Origin: Janthinobacterium saanense
Lineage (GTDB): Bacteria > Pseudomonadota > Gammaproteobacteria > Burkholderiales > Burkholderiaceae_D
Assembly: GCF_014200675.1 (NCBI RefSeq)
Contig: NZ_JACHCI010000004.1
Span: 248,001-312,000 of the forward strand
Length of the DNA stretch: 64,000 nucleotides
Reading direction: 5' to 3'
The notes beneath the pieces are model-generated. The model made no database searches. It was not told the origin of the DNA and saw only the letters and a program-made list of their open reading frames with translations. The position numbers and the translations under genes are program-made. How positions within the stretch are numbered: the stretch's first letter is position 1; each line of letters opens with the position of its first letter. Shown here in pieces: positions 28,451 to 37,710 of the stretch.

Positions 28451-30964
28451 TTAATAGACGTCGCGGCGATAGCGCCCCTCCGCCATCAGAGTGTCCAGGC
28501 CTACCTGACCCAGCAGTTCCAGCAGGACGCCATCGACGCCGGCCGCCATGCCTTGCAGGCTGCCACAGACATACACGATGGCGCCGTCCGCCAGCCAGGC
28601 GTGCAGTTCGCCGGCGTTGGCGCGCAGGCAATCCTGCACGTATTTTTGTGCTGCGCCGTCGCGTGAAAAGACGCGGTCCAGGCGCGCCAGGTGGCCCTCT
28701 GCCAGCCAGCCTTCCAGTTCCGCCGCACAGATGCTGTCCACCGCTTGCTGGCGCTCGCCGAAGATCAGCCAGTTGCGGGCCAAACCCGCTTCCTTGCGGG
28801 CGCGCAAGTGCGAACGCAGGCCGGCCAGGCCGGAGCCGTTGCCCAGATAAATGCACGGTACATCGTCCAGCGCAGGGGCGAAGGCGGGATTGGCTTGCAG
28901 GCGCAATGCCAGCTCGCTGCCGATAGTGGCGTAATGCGTGAGCCAGCCCGAGGCGATGCCATAACCGCCGTTTTCAAGACCGTCATGGCGCTGCTGGCGC
29001 ACCAGCAACTGGATTTCACCATCGCCGGGCAGCGAGGCCAGCGAGTAGCTGCGCGGCGCATGCGGTGTTTCCTTGTCGCCAGGCGGCACGATTTCGGCCA
29101 GCGCACCGGCTTCCCAGGTGGCATCGGCAGGGCCTTGCAAGGCGATTTCATACAGCTGGCCGCCCTGGCTGCCCGGATTGAGCAGCACGCGGCGAGTCAA
29201 ACGCCAGTTCGCATACGAGGCTACTTCCTGCACGCCTATGGCGTCGATGGGGCTGCCGCTGCATTGCGCCAGCGCTTGCGACCACTGCGCCAGTGCGGCC
29301 GGGTCGTGCTTGTCCACTTCGATCAGCGGGAACAGCGGCCTGGCGCCCAAATGAATCAACTGCGCATTGAGCGCGTGGCCAAAACCGCAGAACTGGCTGT
29401 AATGGCGGTCGCCCAGGGCCAGCAAGCCAAACTCCAGGCCAGCCAGCGTGTCCTTGCCTGTTTGCAGCAGGCGCGCGAAACGGCGCGTGCCGTCCGGTGC
29501 TTCGCCTTCGCCAAAGGTGCTGGCGACGATCAGCGCCCGTTCATACTGGCGCAGTTGCGCCGGGGTCAATTGATCGAGGGCACGCACGTCCACCGGCACG
29601 CCAGCTTGCTGCAGGGCGCGCGCGCTTTCCAGCGCCAGGCGTTCGGCCTGGCCCGACTGGCTGGCGTAGGCCACCAGGGTCGGCAAGCCCGCTCCCGCGC
29701 AGCCTGGTGCGGCGGCGCCCAGCATGGCGCGCTGCGACTGAACAGCCCGTTTGGCCTTGCGGCGGCCCAGGTATAACAGCCAGCCGGTGATGGCGAACAG
29801 GGGCAGGCCCAGGGCGGCCAGCATCATAATGATGCGGCCCGGCAAGCCAAAATACGTGCCCATGTGCAGCGGATAAATAATGCTGACCAGGCGGGAGCCG
29901 AGCGCCTGCTGCCCGTAGCGTTCGTCTTTCGTGATGCGGCCATCCTGCGCCATGAGCGCCATGGTATTGCGGGCGCGCTCATGCGGTGCGTCGGCGGCCA
30001 GCCAGCTCATTTGCACGGCGTCGCCGGCACGGGCCGGCATGCGCACGGTGGCCAAAGTCCAGGCGCCGGCCTGGTGCTGGAAGGCGTTCCAGGCCACGCT
30101 GACATCGACCGCTTCCGCCGCTTTCTTCACTTTGGGCGGGCCTTTTTTCGTTTGCGCCGGCGCTTCGCGTGGCGGCTTGCCGGCCCAGGCGTCGATATTG
30201 TCGCGCACCACGTCGTAGCTCCAGTAAATGCCGGTGGTGGTCAGCGCCAGATACACCAGCAAGCACCAGGTGCCGGCCACGGCGTGCAGATTCCACAAAA
30301 AGGAGCGGCCTTTCAATGCCGGATCGAAAGTGAGCCAGGTGCGCCAGTCCAGCGGACGGCGCGGCCAGCGCAGATACAGTCCCGACAACGCCAGGCCCAG
30401 CAGGCACAGGGCCAGCGCGCCAGCCACCTTGCGGCCCGGTTCGCGCGGCAGCAGCAGCCAGCGGTGCAAGGACTCGGTCCATTCAAAGAAGCCTGCGCCC
30501 TGCAAATCTGGCTGGGTTGCTCCCGTGTAAGGGTGGATATAAATCGACTCGCCGCGGCGCTGGCCCTCTTTGGGGGCAAAGAACAGGCGCGGCGCGGCGC
30601 CCGCTTGCGCATACATGGTGATGGAGGCCACTTTCTGGCCATGCTCGCGCTCGGCAATCTGGCTCAGTTGGGCTGGTGTCAACACGGCATGGTTTTCCAC
30701 CGCGACATGGCGTACGCCAGGATTCAATGCATCGAGGATTTCATCCTTGAACGCCAGGGTGGCGCCGCTCAGGCCGATGATGACCAGCACCGTGCCGGCC
30801 GTGATGCCGATAAACCAGTGCAGCTGAAACCACAGCTGCTTCCAGCTCCAGTTTCCGCCCCAGCGCGCTTTCAACTGGCGCGTTTCTGTCTGGACGGCGG
30901 CCAAGGGGACGGTATCGCTGGCGCGGGCGGAGCGCAGGCTGGCGGCGGTGGAGGCGGTGTTCAT
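28451..30964 (-). CDS. PepSY-TM / sulfite-reductase-flavoprotein fusion, probable ferric-siderophore reductase
   Basis: 837 residues. The N-terminal 400 are a PepSY-associated membrane module: helices near residues 48-72, 185-205, 235-255 and 375-395, with conserved His in WFQLHWFIG, ESLHRWLL and YPLHMGTYFG. A flavodoxin-like FMN domain follows from about residue 428 (LVAYASQSGQAERLA), then an FAD/NADPH reductase domain from about 575 with RSYSLAS (FAD) and GNGSGLAGLRSHL (nucleotide). Such fusions are thought to move cytoplasmic NADPH electrons across the inner membrane to free iron from siderophores. The start at 30964 was preferred because the longer frame overlaps the Fur-box region. Confidence 0.88.
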   Translation of the reverse strand: MNTASTAASLRSARASDTVPLAAVQTETRQLKARWGGNWSWKQLWFQLHWFIGITAGTVLVIIGLSGATLAFKDEILDALNPGVRHVAVENHAVLTPAQLSQIAEREHGQKVASITMYAQAGAAPRLFFAPKEGQRRGESIYIHPYTGATQPDLQGAGFFEWTESLHRWLLLPREPGRKVAGALALCLLGLALSGLYLRWPRRPLDWRTWLTFDPALKGRSFLWNLHAVAGTWCLLVYLALTTTGIYWSYDVVRDNIDAWAGKPPREAPAQTKKGPPKVKKAAEAVDVSVAWNAFQHQAGAWTLATVRMPARAGDAVQMSWLAADAPHERARNTMALMAQDGRITKDERYGQQALGSRLVSIIYPLHMGTYFGLPGRIIMMLAALGLPLFAITGWLLYLGRRKAKRAVQSQRAMLGAAAPGCAGAGLPTLVAYASQSGQAERLALESARALQQAGVPVDVRALDQLTPAQLRQYERALIVASTFGEGEAPDGTRRFARLLQTGKDTLAGLEFGLLALGDRHYSQFCGFGHALNAQLIHLGARPLFPLIEVDKHDPAALAQWSQALAQCSGSPIDAIGVQEVASYANWRLTRRVLLNPGSQGGQLYEIALQGPADATWEAGALAEIVPPGDKETPHAPRSYSLASLPGDGEIQLLVRQQRHDGLENGGYGIASGWLTHYATIGSELALRLQANPAFAPALDDVPCIYLGNGSGLAGLRSHLRARKEAGLARNWLIFGERQQAVDSICAAELEGWLAEGHLARLDRVFSRDGAAQKYVQDCLRANAGELHAWLADGAIVYVCGSLQGMAAGVDGVLLELLGQVGLDTLMAEGRYRRDVY

Positions 30965-31032
30965 CGATCGGCTTTCAAGAGTTCTATTTGAAGCTGCCAC
31001 GGCGCAGGCCAGGCTGAGTCGCGCATAGTATC

Positions 31033-31051
31033 GCAAATGAGAACCATTCGC
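31033..31051. promoter_or_regulatory. Fur-box-like site upstream of the PepSY reductase
   Basis: GCAAATGAGAACCATTCGC has the central AATGA-A-CATT of the Fur consensus; the outer positions are poor. It lies 69 bases from the reductase start. Confidence 0.55.
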
Positions 31052-31104
31052 AAACAATCTCTCATTCTCAATCAGGGACAATTTACAATCCGCCAATTAT
31101 GTGT

Positions 31105-31123
31105 GAAAATGAAAATCATTCTC
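31105..31123. promoter_or_regulatory. Fur box of the ECF sigma gene
   Basis: GAAAATGAAAATCATTCTC matches the 19-bp Fur consensus at 16 positions. It overlaps an in-frame ATG (31109) of the sigma gene, which argues that translation starts further down. Confidence 0.8.
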
Positions 31124-31153
31124 ATCCGTACACTTTTTTTATCTGCCCTGTCC

Positions 31154-31666
31154 GTGTCCATCGCCCTGTCTCCCAACGCCGCGTTTGCCAATTTGTATAG
31201 CAGCCACCATGGCTGGCTGTATCAATGGCTGTGGCGTAAACTCGGTTGCCGCGATGGCGCGGCCGACCTGGCGCAAGACACCTTCGTGCGCATGCTGGCC
31301 ACGCAGTCGGCCGACAGCTTGCGCGAACCGCGCGCCTATCTGAGCACGGTAGCCAATGGCTTGCTGGTCAATCACTGGCGCCGGCTCAGCCTGGAACGCA
31401 GCTTTCTGGCCGCGCTGGCCAGCCGTCCCGAGCTGACGGCGCCGTCGCCCGAAGAGCGGGCGCTGGTGGTGGAAACCTTGACCCGCATCGACGCTATGCT
31501 CCACACCTTGTCGCCGCGCGCGCGCCAGGCTTTTTTGCTGGCGCAGATCGATGGCCTGACCTACGCCCAGATCGCCACGCAGCTGGACGTGTCGGAGCGG
31601 ATGGTCAAGAAATACATGGCGCAAGCGATGTTGCAATGCATGCTGAGCATGGATGACGCCGGGTGA
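31154..31666 (+). CDS. FecI-type ECF RNA polymerase sigma factor
   Basis: 170 residues from the GTG at 31154. Region 2 spans about residues 14-75 (HHGWLYQWLWRKLGC, then DLAQDTFVRML) and region 4 about residues 105-160 (LSPRARQAFLLAQIDGLTYAQIA, then LDVSERMVKKYMAQAM), as in FecI iron-starvation sigma factors. Upstream in-frame ATGs would add a stretch resembling a signal peptide, absurd for a sigma factor, and one of them lies inside the Fur box; the GTG gives the normal FecI length. No strong ribosome site is visible. The stop overlaps fecR by four bases (GTGA). Confidence 0.9.
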   Translation: MSIALSPNAAFANLYSSHHGWLYQWLWRKLGCRDGAADLAQDTFVRMLATQSADSLREPRAYLSTVANGLLVNHWRRLSLERSFLAALASRPELTAPSPEERALVVETLTRIDAMLHTLSPRARQAFLLAQIDGLTYAQIATQLDVSERMVKKYMAQAMLQCMLSMDDAG

Positions 31667-32670
31667 ACAGCGCGCGCCGGGCCGACGCAGAGAGCGAGTA
31701 TCTGGTCTTGCAGGAAGCGGCGGAGTGGTTTGCCGTGTTGCGCGCAGACGATGCGGCGTTGGCCGACCAGCTGGAATGGCAGCGCTGGCACGACGCCTCG
31801 CCCAGCCACCGCGCCGCCTGGCGCCGGGTAGAAGCCGTCAGCGCCGAATTTCAATTGCTGCCCGGCGAACCGGCCCGTATCGCGCTCGATGAAGTGGGGC
31901 CGCGCGCACGCAATGATGGCCGACGCGCTGCCATCAAGGGCGTGATGCTGCTGTGTTTGACGGCCGGCCTGGGCGGCGCGGTATTTGGACGGCGCGATAC
32001 ACGCAACTGGCTCGCCGGCCTGAACGCGCAGCAGGGCACCAGGGTGGGCGATATCCGCCAGTTGGTCCTGGCCGATGGCGGCGCCTTGTGGCTCAACACG
32101 AACACTTCCCTCGACATCGATTACACGCCGGCCCTGCGCCGCATCGCCCTGTACTCGGGCGAAATCCTGATCACGACGGCGCAAGACAGCCAGCAGCCAG
32201 CCCGTCCGCTGGTGGTCGACGTGCTGCATGGCCGCTTGCGCGCACTGGGTACGCGCTTTACCGTGCGCACCAGTGCAGACGCCACCTTGCTTTCCGTCTA
32301 CGAGGGCAAGGTGCAAGTCGAGCCGCGTGAAGGCGGCGGCACGCGCATCGTGGCGGCCGGCGCGCAACTGCGTTTCGATGCCGCTTCCATCGGCCAGCCC
32401 TATCCGCTTGACGACAATGCCACGGCCTGGACCGAACACCGCTTGATGCCGGACCAGATGCGGCTCGATGATTTCCTCGCTGAACTATCACGCTACCGGC
32501 GCGGCCACCTGGGCTGCGCACCCGAAGTTGCTCATCTGCGCCTGGTTGGCAGTTATCCGCTGGCTGACACCGACCGCATCCTGGCCGCTTTGGCAGCCAC
32601 TTTGCCGGTGCGCGTGCGCCGTCTCCACGACTGGTGGGTGACGGTGGAAGCGGCGCCTCTGGAAAAATAA
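31663..32670 (+). CDS. FecR-type anti-sigma/sigma regulator
   Basis: 335 residues, GTG start coupled to the sigma gene. The N-terminal cytoplasmic DUF4880-like part (EAAEWFAVLRADDAALADQL, WQRWHDASPSHRAAWRRVE) should bind the sigma factor. One membrane helix is at about residues 87-107 (IKGVMLLCLTAGLGGAVFG). The periplasmic FecR domain follows (GDIRQLVLADGGALWLNTNT, LGTRFTVRTS) and would contact the STN domain of the receptor. The three genes form a cell-surface signalling cascade. Confidence 0.93.
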   Translation: MNSARRADAESEYLVLQEAAEWFAVLRADDAALADQLEWQRWHDASPSHRAAWRRVEAVSAEFQLLPGEPARIALDEVGPRARNDGRRAAIKGVMLLCLTAGLGGAVFGRRDTRNWLAGLNAQQGTRVGDIRQLVLADGGALWLNTNTSLDIDYTPALRRIALYSGEILITTAQDSQQPARPLVVDVLHGRLRALGTRFTVRTSADATLLSVYEGKVQVEPREGGGTRIVAAGAQLRFDAASIGQPYPLDDNATAWTEHRLMPDQMRLDDFLAELSRYRRGHLGCAPEVAHLRLVGSYPLADTDRILAALAATLPVRVRRLHDWWVTVEAAPLEK

Positions 32671-32700
32671 GTCAACTCATTTTTAACTTATTTTCAGTTT

Positions 32701-32740
32701 GCGGTTCCCTTTTTGACATCTCGCTTGGCAAGGAGAGATA
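32701..32740 (+). promoter_or_regulatory. Candidate ECF-sigma promoter of the FecA-like receptor
   Basis: The block starts GCGGTTCCCTTTTTG and ends TTGGCAAGG. The same 40-base block with eight or fewer changes occurs at 37636-37675 upstream of the Fur-family gene. Conservation in two non-coding places points to a shared promoter, plausibly with GGTTCC as the -35. Confidence 0.65.
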
Positions 32741-32768
32741 CACCTTGCTGCTTATTCGAACAGGACAG

Positions 32769-35144
32769 ATGACCGCCGTGCCTTTTAACCTTGTTTTGCC
32801 GCCATGTTTGCGCCCGCTGGCCCTGTGCCTGGCGGCGTCTGTGCTGCTGGCCGTGCCGGTGACGGCGCAGTCTGCCGAGACTGCGCGCAGTTTCCAGGTC
32901 GCCGCCGCGCCGCTGGGCCAGGCGCTGCGCCAGTTCGCGGGGCAGGCGGGAATACTGTTGTCGGCAGAAGGGCGTTTGACGCAAGGCAAGACCAGCAGCG
33001 GCTTGCGCGCCAGCGTCTCGATCAGCGCCGGTTTGCAGCAACTGCTGGCTGGAACCGGCTTGATCGCCGTGCAACTGGCCGATGGCAGTTATATCGTGCG
33101 CCTGGCGCCCACAGTCGCGACCGTGGAAGGCCAGTGGCAAACCCTGGCCCCCGTGCTGGTGGCGGGCGTGGCCGACGATGGCTATCGCCGCGCAAGTTCC
33201 AGTACGGCCACCCGCAGCGAGCTGGCTTTGCACAACACGCCGCAAGCGGTCAGCATCGTCACCGGCCAGCTGATACGCGACCAGGCCATGGCCAGCATGG
33301 CCGACGCCATGCGCTATATGCCGGGCGTGGGCACGGCGGCCGGTGAAGGCAACCGCGACACGGCCATCTTTCGCGGCAATAGCAGCACCTCCGACTTTTA
33401 TATCGATGGCATGCGCGACGACGTGCAGTACTACCGCGACTTTTACAACGTCGACAGCGTCGAAGCCGTCAAGGGACCGAACGCCATGATCTTTGGCCGG
33501 GGCGGGGCGGGCGGCGTCATCAACCGCGTGACCAGACAACCTTTATGGACCGATGCAGCGTCCGCCACCGTCAGCCTGGGCGCCTGGCAGGCACGCCGCG
33601 CGACGGTGGATGTACAAAACACAGTCGGCGAGAATGCGGCCGTGCGGCTCAATGCCATGCTGGAAGACTCTGCCTCGTTTCGTCAGGGCGTGCAGCTGCG
33701 CCGGGCTGGTATCAATCCTACCTTCGCCTGGAAAGCCGGGCCGGCCACCCGCGTGGCGATCGGCTACGAACATTTTCGCGATGACCGGACGACGGACCGG
33801 GGCGTGCCTTCGTACCGGGGCCGGCCCTTCGCCACCGCCGCGTCTACTTTTTTTGGCAACGCGGGCGCCAGCCCGTCCTGGGTACGCATCGACGCGTTCA
33901 GCGCCCTGGTCGAACACGATCTGGGTAGCGGCGCAACCGTGCGCAACCGCACGCGCTACGCCGATTACGACAAGTTTTACCAGAATGCCTTTCCCTCGGC
34001 CGTCAGCGCCGATGGGAGTAGCGTGACGGTGCTGGCCTACAACAGCGCTACCCTGCGGCGCAATTTGTTCAACCAGACGGATTTGACTTGGGCAGTGCAG
34101 GGCGCCGGCCTGCGCCACCAGCTGGGCGCGGGCCTGGAACTGGGGCGCCAGCGCACGGATAATCTGCGCAACACCGGTTATTTTGCGAGTTTGGGAGATA
34201 GCGTCACCCGCATCAGCCTGCCCACGTCGCGCCCGGTCACCGACTTGCCGATCACGTTTCGTCCCAGCGCCACCGATGCGAACAACCATGGCGTGGCGGA
34301 CACGGCTGCCGTCTACCTGCAAGACCAGATCATTTTCTCGCCGCACTGGCAAGCCATCGTGGGCCTGCGCCACGAACGTTTCAGCGTGGATTTTTTGAAT
34401 CGCCGCACGGGCGAGCGTCTCAAACGCAGCGATCAACCTTGGTCGCCGCGCGCCGCGCTGGTCTACAAGCCGATCGAGGCCGTGTCGCTATACGCCAGTC
34501 TCAGCCAGGCTTTCCTGCCGCGCGCCGGTGAACAGCTCGCTTCGCTCACGCCCGACAACCAGGCATTCGAGCCCGAGCGTTTCCGCAACGTGGAACTGGG
34601 CGCGAAATGGGAAGCGACACCTGCCTTGTCTGCCAGTGCTGCCCTGTATCAGCTGGAACGCAGCAATGTCGCCGTGATCGACCCGGCCGATAGCCAGCGC
34701 TCGCTGCTGGTCGATGGCCAGCGCAGCCGGGGCATGGAGCTGGAATTGAACGGCAAGTTGACGCCGTCCTGGCAGATCGCCGGTGGCTATGCCTGGCAGC
34801 AAGCGGTGTTGACGGCCACCCAGTCGGCGGGCGCCAGCGTGGCCCATGTGCCGCGTCACAGCCTGTCGCTGTGGAACCGCTACGACTTCACGCCAGAATG
34901 GGGCGCGGCGCTGGGATTGATCTTGCGCAGTCCCGTGTTTGCGGCCGTGTCGAACACGGTCAGCCTGCCCGGTTACGGCCGGCTCGATGGCGCCCTGTAT
35001 TACCGCCCCAGCCCGCGCTTTGCGCTGCAGCTGAATCTGGACAACCTGCTCAACCAACAGTATTACGCCTCGGCACATAGCAACGACAACATTGCTCCCG
35101 GCACGCCGCGTTTTTTGCGCGTATCGGCCGGGTGGCATTTTTAA
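32769..35144 (+). CDS. FecA-type TonB-dependent receptor with STN domain
   Basis: 791 residues. Signal peptide to about residue 34 (LAVPVTAQSA), STN signalling domain about residues 41-112 (SFQVAAAPLGQALRQFAGQA), then TonB box, plug (TPQAVSIVTGQLIRDQAMA to GPNAMIFGRGGAGG) and barrel ending SAGWHF. The STN domain lets ligand binding signal to the FecR neighbour and release the ECF sigma. The start ATG at 32769 was chosen because it places a normal signal peptide; the open frame upstream covers the promoter element. Likely ligand: a ferric siderophore, unidentified. Confidence 0.93.
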   Translation: MTAVPFNLVLPPCLRPLALCLAASVLLAVPVTAQSAETARSFQVAAAPLGQALRQFAGQAGILLSAEGRLTQGKTSSGLRASVSISAGLQQLLAGTGLIAVQLADGSYIVRLAPTVATVEGQWQTLAPVLVAGVADDGYRRASSSTATRSELALHNTPQAVSIVTGQLIRDQAMASMADAMRYMPGVGTAAGEGNRDTAIFRGNSSTSDFYIDGMRDDVQYYRDFYNVDSVEAVKGPNAMIFGRGGAGGVINRVTRQPLWTDAASATVSLGAWQARRATVDVQNTVGENAAVRLNAMLEDSASFRQGVQLRRAGINPTFAWKAGPATRVAIGYEHFRDDRTTDRGVPSYRGRPFATAASTFFGNAGASPSWVRIDAFSALVEHDLGSGATVRNRTRYADYDKFYQNAFPSAVSADGSSVTVLAYNSATLRRNLFNQTDLTWAVQGAGLRHQLGAGLELGRQRTDNLRNTGYFASLGDSVTRISLPTSRPVTDLPITFRPSATDANNHGVADTAAVYLQDQIIFSPHWQAIVGLRHERFSVDFLNRRTGERLKRSDQPWSPRAALVYKPIEAVSLYASLSQAFLPRAGEQLASLTPDNQAFEPERFRNVELGAKWEATPALSASAALYQLERSNVAVIDPADSQRSLLVDGQRSRGMELELNGKLTPSWQIAGGYAWQQAVLTATQSAGASVAHVPRHSLSLWNRYDFTPEWGAALGLILRSPVFAAVSNTVSLPGYGRLDGALYYRPSPRFALQLNLDNLLNQQYYASAHSNDNIAPGTPRFLRVSAGWHF

Positions 35145-35173
35145 TTTTTTGACCTCAACTTAGCCAGCCAGCC

Positions 35174-35192
35174 GCTCCTCTCGACTAGGAGC
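35174..35192. other. Small hairpin between the two receptor genes
   Basis: GCTCCT (35174-35179)/AGGAGC (35187-35192), flanked on both sides by repeated AGCCAGCC. The spacer has no Fur box. Its role is unknown; there is no T run, so it is not a clear terminator. Confidence 0.3.
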
Positions 35193-35238
35193 AGCAAGCC
35201 AGCCGATTGCCTCCATCCAAACGACTGAAAGAGAAGAG

Positions 35239-37584
35239 ATGAAACAGAAGAACAGTGCGCCGGCCGGCGCCATCCAGAGCCGCAAACATACGCCATCGTC
35301 CGCACCGCGCCTGCATGGCGGCACGGCCCTGGCCGCTTTTGCCACCCTGGCCATGCCGTTGGCGCTGCACGCGCAAACGGCCGACAAGGCGCCGCAATTG
35401 CCTGAAGTCAAGGTCACGGCCACCACCAGCACCGAACGTCTGGTGCAAGCGCCCGTGCGCTCGGCCAATGACAAGCTGACCGCGCCCTTGCTCGATACGC
35501 CGAAATCGGTGACGGTGATTCCTGCGGAAATCATTGCGCAAACGGGCGCGGTGTCGCTGACCGATGCGCTGCGCACCGTGCCAGGCATCACCATCGGCGC
35601 CGGCGAAGGCGGCAATCCTGTGGGCGACAATCTGTTTATCCGTGGCTACAACGCGCAAACCGATACCTATATCGACGGCATCCGCGACACCGGTTCGCAA
35701 TCGCGTGAAATCTTTGATCTGGAACAGATCGAAGTGATCAAGGGCCCGAACTCGGCCTACGGTGGACGTTCCTCGGCGGGCGGCGGCATCAATCTGATCA
35801 GCAAAAGCCCGAAAGCGGAAGATTTCACCAACGCCACGGTGGGCCTGGGCAATGCCAAGTACCGCCGCGCCACGGCTGACGTGAACCGTGTCATCAGCGA
35901 CGACGTGGCCGTGCGCCTGAACCTGATGTTTCACGACGCCCACGTGGCGGGCCGCGACTTCATCCATGGCGACCGCTGGGGCATCGCGCCGTCGATCACC
36001 TTTGGCCTGAAGTCGGCCACGCAGGCCACGCTCAGCTACTACCACATGCAATCGAGCGAATTGCCCGATACGGGCTTGCCGTTCAATAACCCATTCTCGT
36101 CCGGCGCCAACGTGGCCAAGAATGGCAATGGCACGCCGGTCGATGTGCCGCGCAGCACTTTTTATGGCCTGGTGAACCGCGATTTCCGCGACACCAAGAC
36201 CGATATCGGCACCATCGATGTGCGCCACGACTTCGGCAATAACTTGGTCTTGCGCAATGTGACGCGCTACGGCAAGTCGGGCAACGATTACGTCTGGACC
36301 CAGCCCGACGATTCCAAAGGCAACACCATGTTGTACGGCACCGTCTGGCGCCGCGCCAACACGCGCGTGACGGACACCTCGGCCGTGGCCAATGCGACCA
36401 GCCTGGGCGGCGAATTCCTGGCCGGTGGTCTGAAAAACACCTACACGCTGGGGCTGGAACTGAGCCGCGAAGAAACCAACCGCAGCTCGTACATCTTTAC
36501 GCCAGGCACGAATAATCCGCTGACCAAGACTTTTACCTGTCCGACCTCGGGCGCCACCACCCTGTACAACTGCGCGCCCTTGCTCAACCCGAACGCCAAC
36601 GACCCGTGGGTCTACACGCGCACGGTGTCGCCGGCGCGCACCACGGTAGTCACCAACACGCGTTCCGTGTACGGCTTCGATACCATCGAATTCACGCCGC
36701 AATGGCTGTTGAACGTGGGCGTGCGCTGGGATGACTACAAGAGTTCCTTGAACGTGCCGCAATACACGCTGAATAACACCACCACCGCCGCCAGCAGCCT
36801 GAATGTGCATTCCACCTTCGCCAGCTACCAGGCGGGACTGGTCTACAAGCCATCAAGCAATAGCAGCGTGTATATTTCCTATGGCACATCGTCCACGCCA
36901 CCGGGCAATGACGGCGGCGATGGCCTCGATGGCTTGTCGGGCGCCGTGCAAAACTTGCAGCCACAAGACAGCAAGAGTTTTGAGCTGGGCACGAAATGGG
37001 AAGTCTTGCCGGGCGGCCGCTTGTCGCTCAGTGGTGCGTACTTCCAGAGCGACATGAACAATGCCAGGGTCACGGCGCCGGATGGCACCACGCAAAACGT
37101 GGGCAGCAAGCAAGTCAAAGGTGTCGAACTGGGTATCAGCGGCAACTTTACCAAGGAATGGTCCGTCTTCGGCGGCTATACGCATTTGAACGCTGTGGTG
37201 GAAAACAATGGCTTTGTCAGCACCGGCGTGGTCAATGGCGTGACGCAATATGGTCCATCGCCGTACAACGGCAACCAGTTCCCGACCACCCCGAAAAACA
37301 GCGCTTCCTTGTGGACGGCTTACACGGTGACGCCAGCGATCACCATCGGCGGCGGCATCAACTATGTCGACAAGGTCTACGCTTCGGTCGCCAATAACAA
37401 GTTCGCGCCGGCCTACACGCGTTTCGACGCCATGGCCAGCTATGTGCTCAGCCGCAATGTCACCCTGCAGCTGAATATCCAGAACCTGACGGACAAGCTG
37501 TACTTTGACAAGGTTTCCTCGCCGCATTACGCCGGCGTGGCGCCAGGCCGCACGGCAACCTTGACGGCCAACATGAAGTTTTAA
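35239..37584 (+). CDS. TonB-dependent siderophore receptor, Fiu-like
   Basis: 781 residues. Signal region to about residue 46 (MPLALHAQ), TonB box LPEVKVTAT, plug about residues 80-180 (TPKSVTVIPAEIIAQTGAVS, IEVIKGPNSAYGGRSSAGGG) and barrel ending LTANMKF. The plug and the IDGIRDTGSQSREIFDLEQI stretch resemble catecholate receptors such as Fiu. A Cys pair (FTCPTSGATTLYNC) sits in an extracellular loop. There is no STN domain. It lies 94 bases after the FecA-like gene and may be read from the same transcript; a strong terminator follows. Confidence 0.92.
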   Translation: MKQKNSAPAGAIQSRKHTPSSAPRLHGGTALAAFATLAMPLALHAQTADKAPQLPEVKVTATTSTERLVQAPVRSANDKLTAPLLDTPKSVTVIPAEIIAQTGAVSLTDALRTVPGITIGAGEGGNPVGDNLFIRGYNAQTDTYIDGIRDTGSQSREIFDLEQIEVIKGPNSAYGGRSSAGGGINLISKSPKAEDFTNATVGLGNAKYRRATADVNRVISDDVAVRLNLMFHDAHVAGRDFIHGDRWGIAPSITFGLKSATQATLSYYHMQSSELPDTGLPFNNPFSSGANVAKNGNGTPVDVPRSTFYGLVNRDFRDTKTDIGTIDVRHDFGNNLVLRNVTRYGKSGNDYVWTQPDDSKGNTMLYGTVWRRANTRVTDTSAVANATSLGGEFLAGGLKNTYTLGLELSREETNRSSYIFTPGTNNPLTKTFTCPTSGATTLYNCAPLLNPNANDPWVYTRTVSPARTTVVTNTRSVYGFDTIEFTPQWLLNVGVRWDDYKSSLNVPQYTLNNTTTAASSLNVHSTFASYQAGLVYKPSSNSSVYISYGTSSTPPGNDGGDGLDGLSGAVQNLQPQDSKSFELGTKWEVLPGGRLSLSGAYFQSDMNNARVTAPDGTTQNVGSKQVKGVELGISGNFTKEWSVFGGYTHLNAVVENNGFVSTGVVNGVTQYGPSPYNGNQFPTTPKNSASLWTAYTVTPAITIGGGINYVDKVYASVANNKFAPAYTRFDAMASYVLSRNVTLQLNIQNLTDKLYFDKVSSPHYAGVAPGRTATLTANMKF

Positions 37585-37598
37585 TCATGTAGCCTGAC

Positions 37599-37632
37599 AA
37601 CACCGCCCCTTCAAAAAGGGCGGTGTTTTTTA
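37599..37632 (+). terminator. Terminator of the receptor operon
   Basis: A 10-bp stem AACACCGCCC (37599-37608)/GGGCGGTGTT (37618-37627) followed by five T. Confidence 0.9.
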
Positions 37633-37635
37633 TGG

Positions 37636-37675
37636 GCGGTTCCCTTTTTGTCTTTTCGATTGGCAAGGTAGATAA
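37636..37675 (+). promoter_or_regulatory. Second copy of the ECF-type promoter element
   Basis: It starts immediately after the terminator with GCGGTTCCCTTTTTG and contains TTGGCAAGG at the same spacing as the copy at 32701. It ends 35 bases before the Fur-family start and is well placed as its promoter. Confidence 0.65.
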
Positions 37676-37710
37676 GAGAAACATGCGCCGAACGGCATAG
37701 GGAGAATGAC

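Noticed and set aside
28691-30991. Two long plus-strand frames opposite the PepSY reductase
   Set aside because: They have no domain, and a well-supported 837-residue fusion occupies the other strand.
31037-31153. N-terminal extension of the sigma factor that looks like a signal peptide
   Set aside because: A sigma factor would not be secreted, and a Fur box covers the region; treated as untranslated leader.
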